Shown here in pieces: positions 11,669 through 22,500 of a stretch of 64,000 nucleotides of DNA. The notes below the pieces were generated by a model. It had not been told where the DNA came from and did not search any database. It was given only the letters and a program-made list of their open reading frames with translations. Location: assembly GCA_002794775.1 (NCBI GenBank), contig NBAY01000039.1:360676-424675 (forward strand), written 5' to 3'. A program made the translations under genes and the position numbers. How positions within the stretch are numbered: position 1 is the stretch's first letter; every line of letters starts with the position of its first letter. The DNA is from Porodaedalea pini. Taxonomy: Eukaryota; Basidiomycota; Agaricomycetes; Hymenochaetales; Hymenochaetaceae.

Positions 11669-12273
11669 AAGTGAGTCTGGGTGCAGAATAGTTGGAAAGT
11701 AAGAAGCGAGGTGTCGCTCAGGTTCACTGGATGGCATTTGGAGGAGGGGCAAGCCACATTTGGTATTCGAGAGTCGAGTTCGGATAAAAGCCTCAATATC
11801 GGTGATTATGATAAGGCAAAGGTTGATTAATGCATGAAAGGCTATATATGAGCGCTAGGCTCCAGCGTCTCAATTGGACTGAGTTTTACACGTCTAGTTT
11901 ATCCCACTGGCTGACTGGTATGGATAGCATGAAATAATCTGTGGGGTTTTCTCAGGATGGCCTCACGTTTATGACAATCGTTTCCCGTACTAATTCAAAA
12001 GTAGAGCGACTTGAATATGGAGATCTTTTTATTTTTACATTTTCGGCCTTCCTCCGCTCCCTCCCCGATCAATTCGTCATTCCATGTGTTTACCTTAGTA
12101 AGTCTGCAGGCTAACCTGGTTGCCGGTTGGATATACATATACATTCTGTTATATAAAAGGTATGTACTTCGATGACCGTCTCCTTTAGCTTGAGGCTAAC
12201 GAATTGATTATCATATTCTATTGTGAAATCTATCGTAAGACGATAACCTTACAACTAGCTTTCATCTTTGGCT
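11669..12273. other. intergenic between the transporter pair
   Basis: Promoter region of the intact transporter. A TATA-like stretch (TATATAAAAGG) lies near 12152, about 120 nt before the ATG. No gene seen. Confidence 0.45.
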
Positions 12274-14557
12274 ATGTCACCAAACCATTCTACCGACCCT
12301 CCTCATGGCATCTCTGATTCTTCATACTCTCCCCTCCGCATTAGCAACGATTCAGAACCCTCTGTCGATTCTCTCCAAAGTCCCATTATTGACAATGAAG
12401 GCTCCGCCGAGAGGGAACACAACTCTGCTTCATCACAACACACATCTCGGTGGCGCAGCTACCTCTCTCCAATAGGGCGACTCGCACATGTGCCATTTGT
12501 AGAACGAAACACCGGTCTTCTTCTTGTAGCATTCTCGCAACTCTTTTTCGCGCTTATGCATACATCAGTCAAGATCCTCAACAGGCTGGACCCACCCATT
12601 TCTGCCTTAGAAGTGAGTAGCTTCAATACAAGTTACTATATCACAAGGCGAGAGATCTTGCGTACTGACGCCTTTCAAATATCTACTATTTGAATACGGT
12701 CTAGCTTGTCGCAGTCAGGATGGTATGATTCTTATTTTTGTGTCTCGAGTGGTGGTGGAATTACTGAATAAATGTTTCAGGCTTTGACGTACATCTGTTG
12801 CATAGGATACATGTGCGTAAAAGTCTCGATCTTATGTACTACAATTGGTTCAAGTAGTTTGTTCTTAGGTTTTGGAAGCGCATTCCAGATCTACTTCTAG
12901 GACCCAGCGGTACCCGCCTTCTTTTGGTCTTCCGTGGCTTTGCTGGGTCAGCGCGGATGTCTCCTCCAAGTTTATAGAAGCTGATCATTCTCATTTTATT
13001 CTTCCAAATATAAATGAATGAACTAATCTCATTTTCTGTGTTTCAGATTTTTCCGCGTGTTCGGCGTGTATTACTCACTACAATACCTCTCGCTTTCCGA
13101 TGCTACCGTGTTGACGTTCTTGTCGCCTTTGTCTACCGCATTTGCTGGGCATGTCTTCCTAGGCGAAGCGTTTTCGCGAAAAGAAGCTGCTGCTGGAGGT
13201 ATGAAAATGTTCTTTTTATACAATACTAGACTATCCGAAGCCTGATGCGATGGTCAAATCTGCTAGTACTCAGCCTGATAGGAGTAGTACTCATCGCCCG
13301 TCCACAATCGCTCTTCGGAGGACTAGCAGACGGGGAAATCACTCATCGTTCTTTCTCAATGAACAAGCTCATTGCGCGTATCACAGCTCCTACCGAGAAC
13401 GCTGACAAGGCAACACGGTCTCAACGACTTCTTGCGGTAGGGTACGACAAGAATTACGCCATTCACTTGCGTTCCTGACATGACCATTGCATCATCTACC
13501 GATCCACGGCTTCATTCTCCAATAAGTGCTGGACTTCTGGGGGTTGTCGGAGCGACCGGCGTCTGTGAGCCCTTCTTGTAAAAAGATCGCCAAATACTCA
13601 TTCATAAGTGTCAGACACTTCCATACGAGCGATGGGGAAGCGAGCCCATCCATTGCATTCTCTCTCATTCTTTTCATCTCATTGCGTCTTTGCTGGTCTG
13701 ATCGGGTAAGTCTGTTCATTTCATATGCCGTTCGTCAGTTGTACCTAGCGCACATCGTTTATTATGCGTCTGTTTCGTCTCTATGAATTGGCACAGGATG
13801 TTAATAGTCCAAGAACCCTTCGTCTTCCCCTTCCATATAACTTGGATCGCGCTCTTCCTGCTCGTTACCGTCTCCGGGTTCTTAGCTCAGGCATGCATAT
13901 CGTTTTCAGCAGCTCATCTACTTCATTATTCATTGACCTGAAACTGGTTTCGCTAGGTGTTTCTGACAATGGGTCTGCAACGTGAGGCTGCCGGACGCGG
14001 GACGCTAGCGCTTTACGTTCAAGTGCGTGTTTATTATAAGTTTTATCAAATGTTCATTCCATCCTCACGCTGCGAACACTAATATTAATGGTTATTGGAC
14101 GACTACCAGATCATATTCGCCTCGATACTCGAGCAGATATTCTTCCACACTGTTCCAACCGTGCTCTCAGTAGCAGGGACGATCATCATACTCGGTTCGG
14201 CTATCTACGTTGCGGTTCGTTTTCTCTTCCTTTCCCTTCTCACCGTATGATAATATGATATATGTACCTTTTAACTGATCCATATTTCCATATTTTGAAC
14301 AGCTGACTAAACGAGCGGCGCAACTGCAATCTCGAGGTGCAGGAGATGAGCAAGGCGGGGAAGCGGGAGCGGGAGCGGACGAGGAAGCCATGGGTAACCT
14401 TCCAATAGACGGTTTGCGGGACTCCAGCGCTGGAGGGCGCAGCAACTTCGAACTCGACCCGAATTCAGATATGGCGGGACTTCTACAGCACGCAGATCCG
14501 TTATCTCCGGCTGAAGAAGATGCAAGTGCTCGGAAAAATGGCACAGTAGTACCTTGA
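12274..14557 (+). CDS. EamA/DMT-superfamily membrane transporter
   Basis: Twelve exons: 12274-12612, 12705-12722, 12781-12812, 12869-12946, 13047-13198, 13267-13441, 13527-13564, 13615-13705, 13797-13890, 13957-14022, 14110-14214, 14303-14557; all phases match, 480 aa. A hydrophilic ~80-residue N-terminus precedes ten hydrophobic segments of two EamA repeats: GLLLVAFSQLFFALMHTSVK; MFWKRIPDLLLGPSGTRLLL; YYSLQYLSLSDATVLTFL; VLSLIGVVLIARP; RAMGKRAHPLHSLSFFSSHC; QREAAGRGTLALYVQ; SVAGTIIILGSAIYVA. The C-terminal ~80 residues are polar. Exon 2 is an 18-nt micro-exon (LVAVRM). The intron after exon 9 starts with GC (cag|gcatgc), whereas the decayed copy has GT there. Substrate unknown; the family includes nucleotide-sugar and metabolite carriers. 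The next step upstream is its decayed tandem copy. Confidence 0.9.
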
Positions 14558-14764
14558 AAGTGGCAATATTAATGATTTTTCCGCAGAAAGACGCCCAGAT
14601 GATGGAATATATACAATTGTCTAGATCTCATGTCAACATCGGTTTTCTTTTCTATCTAGAGCTATTACACGATTTCAATGATCCAATTGAAAGCCGTTAT
14701 GATTTCTAGGAGATCAGTCCATTCAACCGCTATCGTTTCGCGTAATAGGTCAACTAATGCTCAA

Positions 14765-15086
14765 CCACAGTGAAAATTAGCAATTGTGACATTGAGTCGG
14801 GTCGAGTGAATTCTCACCATCAAATGAGCATCGAATGAAATCGAGTGCTGGATGTTTTTATGTTGTGAAATCTAATACCACTCGAAATCACTTGATGTTT
14901 ATAATTTGGGAATTGAGCAGAAATGAGTGAAATCGAGCCTCTTCACAGCCTTAAAATTTGTACCTTTTATGACCATTCGATATCACGTTATGAAAACGTC
15001 CTGCACTCGATTTTCACTCGATGTTGATTTCCGCTTAGGTCTGACTCGATGTGATCCTATACTACAATTGCTATTTTTCCCTGGGG
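14765..15086 (+). mobile_element. MITE-like element, copy 1 (322 bp)
   Basis: 322 bp with imperfect terminal inverted repeats: the left end carries AGTGAAAATTAGCAATTGTG and the right end, read on the minus strand, CCCAGGGAAAAATAGCAATTG. The body is full of ATCGAGT / ACTCGAT motifs. A second 322-bp copy lies inverted at 19216-19537 with high similarity throughout. Flanks share only CTCA on both sides. No coding capacity, so non-autonomous. Confidence 0.8.
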
Positions 15087-15104
15087 CTCATGTTCGAACC
15101 GCTA

Positions 15105-17657
15105 TTCTGCAGGAAAGGTGAAAACACCGATTCCGAGCCGCCAGAAGCACCCGACCCTTGCAAGAAGTGCAAGGAGCCGAATAGACACAGCGCAGACGCA
15201 GCACGATTCCACTGTTATCAATACTGACATGGTTATAGTGAGTGGGTACCACACCTTGCGCCCTGTGTTCCCGATTGCTGTGACGTACAGCGAAAAAAAG
15301 AGCGCCTTCGGAAGGTCGAATGTGAACTACTATCAGCGGTTTCAATGCAGTTTAGTAGCAAATGGGAACGCGAACGTGAATACATACATACCATTACGGA
15401 CGAACATATCTCCGGCGCAGACGTAGAGACGATCCCAAGCTCGTGCTCCCTCCTCTTCTCCGAGGACGAGCAAGCAGTTCGGCAGACGCATATGGCATAT
15501 GTGAAGGAAAAGGAGAGCTAACAGGATCCGGATCGGCAGCAAGTATTCAGGGATCAAGAACGAAGAAGGTCGAGAGTGATGGGTGAGTGTACTGCATCGT
15601 GTTCATACGGCTTCTTTCATATAGACAAGGTAGGCAAAGTGCGTGAGAGAAGCCGTGGCTGAGGCGTATGCGTGTGCGAGTGCGACGCTAGCTTGTCTGG
15701 ATATGTGCACGATGCAGCGGATACACCACGCCGCGGCCGAAGACAGCAAGGCAACAAAAGGAAAAGGGTCCAGAAGCCGCAGACGCAGGCGCAACCGCAG
15801 TGTCGGCATCAGCGAGCGAGAAGAGAAAAGTGCATATGTACGTAGGCATAGACGCAGAAGCTCGCCGGCAAGAAACGTGGCCAGAAAAGGAGAAAGAAGA
15901 CAGAAAACACGTTGATGATATACTGCAATGCGATGCGATGGCCGTCCGCGTTCCATGTCCCTCGAGGCTTAAGGTGCCGTAATGCAATGTAATGCTGGCT
16001 CGCTGGAGGGCACGCGGGTGGGAATGTAACGTAATAACAGCATTGACAAGAGAACAACAGCAACCAGAAAACATGGCGCGACACCCACGCATGCTACATC
16101 CGAATCTGCGTCGTGTCTGCGACTAAAATGCAAGAAGCCTAAAACTTGGGAAGTGCCGTTGTTCACAGATCGGTCGGCGGCCGAGGCCAGGCCAGGGGAG
16201 CAACGCGAGAAGGACAAGGGGCAGCGCAGCTCATTGACACATCGACGCAGACGCATTTAGCCTTCAGATCCGCGACGGCTCAGGCTGCTGCGCATGCCAA
16301 GGGAGCCAGGGCACCAGAACGGCGGACAAGGCCGAGGATGCAGCCAAGGTGGGGACGGATGAGAATGAGGAAGGGAATGAGGATGCGTGTGCCTATGCGG
16401 GCCTGGGAGAACGAGAAGCGGAGGGTGGGAGAACAACTGTAGTCGCACGTACGTCTACGTCGAGATGAGACGTGATGCTCGCAGTGACGATCAGCGTGCT
16501 GGGGAAGGGGCGATGGGGATAGAATAGGATGAGACGGGATGGGATAGGATTCATAGGACGAGCGTAGACCGCACATGCAGAAGTGATCATGGCATGATCC
16601 TGACGGGTCGCCTGAGTCTGCATTGCAGCCCGCAATAGGCTTCATTGCCTTGCTATCGCTGCTAGGAGAGCGGAAGAAAACTCCCGAGCTTAGCTGGCAC
16701 CGTACGTTCATCCAACAGCTGAATACTGAATAAACAATAGAAAAATAGAAACATTCGAGAGTTCGAGCCAGTAACTGCACGATGCACGAGGCCAAACTCA
16801 ATCACGTCCGAACCCCCGCATGTCGGTCTTCTGCGTCTCATCGCGGTGGCTCTTCAACTTGAACTCATTAGACCGGGTTCGTGGGCGCTACTAAATGCCA
16901 CAGATGATGCTTGCTCGTCGGGATGACAGATGGTACAACCTTATAGTTCTAGCTCTGAGGTACGAGCTCCCAGATCCAGAATACACGGCCGAGTATAGTC
17001 CGGGAGACGAAGAACGATGACGAGGCAGTTGAGGAGCTTTTCGAGTATGCGAGCACCCAGCCATCCAGTGGAGCCGGGTCTTGGCCAGTAGGACGAGGTT
17101 GAGTTGGACAAGAAAAGGTGCCCGGCGTATTCCCGCCGCTCAAGCCCGCTCGGCACCACCATCAAAGATGCACGAAGAGAACGAAAGGAGAGGAGTCCGA
17201 GTCCTCGGAGGAACGACGGCGTCATGTATCTGAACGATCAGAATGGGCGAGGCAGACACCGAGACGTACGCCACTGTGAGCTTGAATGGCTCCAAGAATA
17301 GGCTCGACGAGCTAGAAGCAGTACTAGTCTCCACCGAGCAGGGTAAACTGTGAGCACAACCCCGGTCACTATGAATATGATTCAATCGTTCGTGCGGATA
17401 ACGTGACCGAGACGCGAGCGACGCGTCGGAGGAAGTCTCGTGACGTTCTGATTGGTCGACTTTGGAGCTAGCCGAGACCCGTTCCGTCCCGATACAGCTC
17501 GAAGGAATAGCACCTCCCGCTATTGGCTGAGCTGACATCGATCGCGACACAGGCGAGCGAGCCTACGGACGTCTCGCAAGTGACCCAGAACCAGCAGCCG
17601 GCAGAAAGTGAACGCGGTGCGAACACCGGAGCCAATTCATTATCTTCAATCCAGTAG
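15105..17657 (+). pseudogene. decayed unrecognised gene with Cys-rich module
   Basis: One 133-codon frame (15120-15518) reads ENTDSEPPEAPDPCKKCKEP ... HC ... PC ... DCCDVQRKKERLRKVE ... and is interrupted only by TGA at 15225-15227 before TAA at 15519; it continues in frame past the TAA to a good donor (gtgagt, about 15580). Further coding-like pieces follow in changing frames: KCKKPKTWEVPLFTDRSAAE (about 16126), WYNLIVLALRYELPDPEY (about 16932), DDEAVEELFEYASTQPSSG (about 17015), MGEADTETYATVSLNGSKNR (about 17242) and TQNQQPAESERGANTGANSL ending at TAG 17655-17657. Cys pairs suggest zinc binding. No family recognised. It lies directly beside the MITE copy. Several stops and frame changes argue for decay; a badly understood multi-exon gene is the alternative. 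Confidence 0.4.
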
Positions 17658-19215
17658 CATCCCATGTCTATGTTAACGTTAGCGAAACGTGGCTCAAGAG
17701 ACAATATGTTGCACCAATCAGCCTGGGATTACTCCCGCGGCTGCTTGGACATACTACTTACGCGTTTACTGGACTTCTCGTGAATCCGCTTCAAACTGAG
17801 TTCTTCTGACGATCCGTTTTGCTCTTCTGCGAGCCTCGGAGATCCTCGATAAATGGCATATATAAACATCTGACTTTAGGGGTGTTTAACGGAAGGGAGA
17901 GGACGGACTACAACACAAACACATGCGTCTTGTACACCGAGCCCCTGATCGTCCGACCCTACATTACGCTTGACTGTCCAGTCTCTATAGCTAATCATCA
18001 TCAGATTCAAAATTCCGACCCTCCCATTTGTCACTTATTGTCGAAAAAACATGTGCTTGGCATGCTCGCAGCAATACTTCAAGCCATCGATAATCGCGAC
18101 ACGTCGAGCTGAGTGAGCGAGCCTCTGAGCCCTCTGCCGTGGTCAGACTTCGCCGACTATCTAAATGTCTCACTTACCATTTCCCCTTCTGGTTAGTGGA
18201 CACACTTTCCAAAACCGTCCCTCGAGCGACCCTTCGGAAAACTCGCGCTAAAGGCTCAAGATCGCATGCGCGCAGGGGAGGTCAACGACTCTGATCTACC
18301 TGCGACTTGTTTCAACGCCGTAGATACGCGTCCGAGCCTTTTTGGCGAAATGATAAAGTTAATCCTTCGCGGTGATGCGGTGCTCTCAAGCTCAAGCAAG
18401 CATGTGCAGTGTACGCAGCGCGCTTTCCCTTGCCTTTCGCTTTCCTGCGGTCGGTGCGTCGCTATCTGATCAATCAGATTGGAGTGTATTTTGTGCTAAA
18501 TGTTCGTTAGCACCCGCGCAATCCACCTGACCTATTCAATCCAATCCATTCCGCCCCATATCATCCCATGCCATGCCATCCCTTACATCTGCCAGCAACC
18601 CATCTCTTCGTTCCTCAGTAATATACTTCTCTATCCCTGCATCATGTACTCTCCAAAATTATGATGCTGCTCTGGAATGCATAGATTCCGATGAACGATG
18701 CCTTCCCCAGATCCAATATATCCAAAGCATCCAGAAATCCGGGATCCGGGGCTCGGTTTCCGCGCCACCACGTATCTACGTAACTGGTAACTAGTAACTC
18801 GACAGCTGAGCTGAGCTGTGCACAGGAGCCGAGCCTTGCCGCGGCTCGATCGTGAATTTTAATTACCTAGGGACTCTTAAAGCCTTAGCCTGGATGGACT
18901 CTGGCCTAATCACTGCGTGTCCCTGTAGGTCCACATCCGAACCTGCATCAGCATTCTTACTCAATTACCCGAGTATAAAGTTTTGACGTTTGAGTTCCTG
19001 TGCTGCGTATTGTACTTACACTCTCATGATTTCGAGTTGTTTGGATGGGACGATTTTTTGTTATCTAATATCTAATATCTAATATCTAGTAATCACTGTA
19101 TTAGTGCGTGCTACTTGAAGTTGGTCTAGATTATTGATAAAGGTTCGGGATTCGGAACCTGCAGAAATATTTGAGCCGCTAACTAGTGTTCAGGTCTATA
19201 GGACTAGTGTTCAGG
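17658..19215. other. gene-poor intergenic DNA
   Basis: No supported gene. It includes short tandem motifs such as ATCCCATGCCATGCC near 18560 and TCTAATATCTAATATCTAATATC near 19070-19088. Confidence 0.5.
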
Positions 19216-19537
19216 CCCAGGGGAAAATATCAATTGTGGTATAGAATCATATCGAGTGAGATCTAACTGGAAATGGGCATCGAGTGAAAATCGAGTGTAA
19301 GACGGTTTCATATTGTGATATCGAATGGTCATCAAAGGTACAAATTTCAAGGCTGCGAAGCGGCTCGATTTCACTCGTTTCTACTCAATTTTCAAATTAC
19401 AAACATTGAGTGATTTCGAGTGGTATTAGATTTCACAACATAAAAATCGTCCAGCACTCGATTTCATTCGATGCTCATTTGATGGTGAGAATTCACTCGA
19501 CCCGACTCGATGTCACAATTGCTAATTTTCACTGGGG
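19216..19537 (-). mobile_element. MITE-like element, copy 2 (322 bp, inverted)
   Basis: Reverse complement of the element at 14765-15086, same length. Ends are CCCAGGGGAAAATATCAATTG and, on the other side, TTGCTAATTTTCACTGGGG. TTCAGG occurs directly outside both ends (19210-19215 and 19538-19543), consistent with a 6-bp target-site duplication. Confidence 0.8.
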
Positions 19538-22500
19538 TTCAGGTCTATAGGTCTATAGTCCTATTCTCAACTGCGTCATGATCCAATCAGACCCAACCCA
19601 GCGGCATCATACATAGACTTAGGAGCTCGGATTCGGGTCACGTTTAGGTCATTCGTCTATTATCCAGAAATCCCCCGAGAGAGAATTACATACATACATA
19701 AAAACCCCTTTTCGGACGAGACGCCCTGTGACTTCGGTCTCGAACCAGGAGTCATGCTTCGTTTTTTTGAGACAATTAGATGCGCCTACATATTATTTTG
19801 GCAGACGCGAGATTGATTTCCGCTGAGCGCAGGGCTACGAGGGTAGGTTCTGGGCCGCGACGCATTGCTCAGATATCAGGAAAGGGCAACCTCAGCTCAT
19901 CAGGCTGAAGAGTGGAGTATGTGTACTCGTGAGTCTGCTTCCGACGTGCACCATCCACATTCGAGACACAGCAGCTGCGCGCCTTGGAACCCCCTCACCT
20001 TGATGATACCAAACTTGACTGAGTCGCGGAGCCAAAAAAAAAAATGGCATCAAGAGCCAATGCTGCGAGACTGCGTAGCACATACTGCATACCTCCTTTT
20101 CTTTTTCCTTTTCCCTTTCCAAGCCGGCCTCTACTCATGTGTACACGTATATTAAAGCCGCAGCCTGAGACCCAATGACAATACATAGGTATGGTCCGGG
20201 GCGCCTACTATATCCCTCCTATCCCATAACTACTCCTATTAGCTGAATTATCAGTGTTCTTGTTCTCCGCCCCGCTGCCCGCCCCTCTTCCTTCCTGCCT
20301 ACTTCCCTGCGTTCCCGCGTTCCCTTCTCTTCTGCTCCTCACTGGCAGGGCTCGTTCCGCTTTAGTTGTAATTAAACGATCTGAGCTAAGCTGAGCCGGG
20401 GCTGAAACCCCCCGTAAAGCTGAATGTATAGCATCGTATTCATTGTGCTCCATTTTTTTGGTACAACACGAAGCGCCCTAGAGCCTGCTCCCGTTCAGGT
20501 TAGGTCTACAGACTCCACGCTTATATCTACAAACTCAGAAGATCGGGAACCAACGCAGCATTTATTTATGAATATACTGTATGCGTGTCTGTGCATATCT
20601 AGTTCAAAAATACTCAATGACATCGAGTGCGGGCGCTTGGAACATGGAACTAGAAGCGAAGGCTTGGCTCAGGTTCTGTGCTTCTCAGAACGGAAGGGTG
20701 ACTATAAACTATTTAGAGAAGGACGGAAAAGCGCCCTACACTGAACGTAAGCGCCCAAAGGCGAACGGAAGGCGCGGACTGGAGAACAATCACAAGATGC
20801 ACACACCTACACACATAAATGGATAGTTCCGGTGCTAAGCGAAGAGCATATACAAATCACTTCAGGGAGGATCCCCTCCAGAAGCCGTTCTGACAGAACA
20901 GAGATCTAGAGAAGGACTCGGAGCAGGAACTCCAGAGTCTCCGCATCAAAAAGGCTCAACAAAGCCATTCGTGTTTCGAGTAAGAATAATAATGAGTGAA
21001 TATAAAAATAAACAGCCTTAGGCCCGGGTGGGGGGCGCCTACCAATAAGGACGCGAAGGCTCATTGGCATTGGCATTGGCAATATCGGTGCAATACTCCG
21101 AATCTCCTCTCGTTCCCAGTCCCAACTCACATGGTGCCAGTACTAGTGCATACGCGCTAAACTCGGAAACAGGCGCGCAAGCACCACGGCACTCGTCCCT
21201 CCCCGGGGCCACTAGACGCGCAGCTGAATTTGAATAATTGAACAGGCGCTGGGAGACAGTACTAATCCCCGGGGGAGTGGGGAGTGTGTGTCAGTTATAG
21301 AATTGCTAGTAGCGCCTCGAAAACGCTCCTCGCCTCATATCGTGTTGTCTCGTGCTCGTGTGCTCGTGTGTTCGGATTCTTTGGATTCTGCTTCAATTCG
21401 ACCCGAGTTCACCTCACTTCGCTTCGCTTCGCATTCCCGCGATACGACACGGCCTGTTCCAACATTCAGGGTTGAATGCTGGGAAGTCGATGTTGGATGT
21501 TGGGGCACCTGGAGCTGGAGGCTGGAGCTCAAGCACTCAAGTCTCAGCGGAAACCTGAACAAAGAAGAAAGATAGGGACGATAAGAAAGTTAGCGGGCGG
21601 TGTGTTCAATGCTTAGACGCTCAGGCTGGACTGGGTGCAAGTAGATTGATACTGTTAATTGTTATTTTTTATTTTTTTCGTCGGCACCAATATCAATTGT
21701 AGCATTCGACTTCCGTTTCTCTGAGCCCGACAACTTGAAATGTGATTCCAGAGCCGAATCCAAAGGACCATCCAGTTCCGGTCTGAGAGATCAGAGACTG
21801 TATTCAGGAATCAGAGCCGGGGGACTAGAACAGAATGGACGTTTCGCTGGCAGTTCCCACAGCTCCCAGCGGTACCGCGCCAAACGACGGGGACACACTG
21901 GCAGGGCACGCGGCACAGACTCGAACTCGGACTCGGACTCGGACTCGGAGTACTGTAAGTTACCACATAAGAACCCAACTAGCCGAGCGGCACGGAGGAT
22001 GAGAATGCTAGGGTGTGAGCAAGAGAAGAGAGATCATTGATCGTGATTCATGAGCATGTCAATCCAAACCAACCTCTTCGAGGAGAAGCTTTGTACAACT
22101 TTAGAGTATTCTCGAAAGTGTCGCTGTTGTTGATATCTTCATCGCTGGCATCACATCACGATCACGCCGCGAGCGCTCAGCTCTATACATCTGTAAGTTA
22201 GATGGTAGCTGAAAACGTGCGCGTGTTCATTGCGCCCGGGTGTGGGTCGTCCGTCCGTCCTTCGCTGTCGTGCGTCAATGAGCATGGGCCCTGTGCCCTC
22301 CGCGCTCGCTCAAGTTCCGTTCGGCGCGGGCGCGGGAGAAACAGAAGCAAGAGAACGAGGGCGAGATGAGACACATTCGGACTGACGGACTCGGTGTATA
22401 ACCTGAATTTGAACTCTATCATCACAATAACCTCCCAAATGAGGCCGTTAGTTCTTACGACTATCGTCGTCGTCGTCGTTGTCATCGTCATCGTTATTAT

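Noticed and set aside
19738..19760. tRNA-like T-arm (TGGTTCGAGACCG on the minus strand)
   Set aside because: No acceptor stem, D-arm or anticodon arm can be folded around it.
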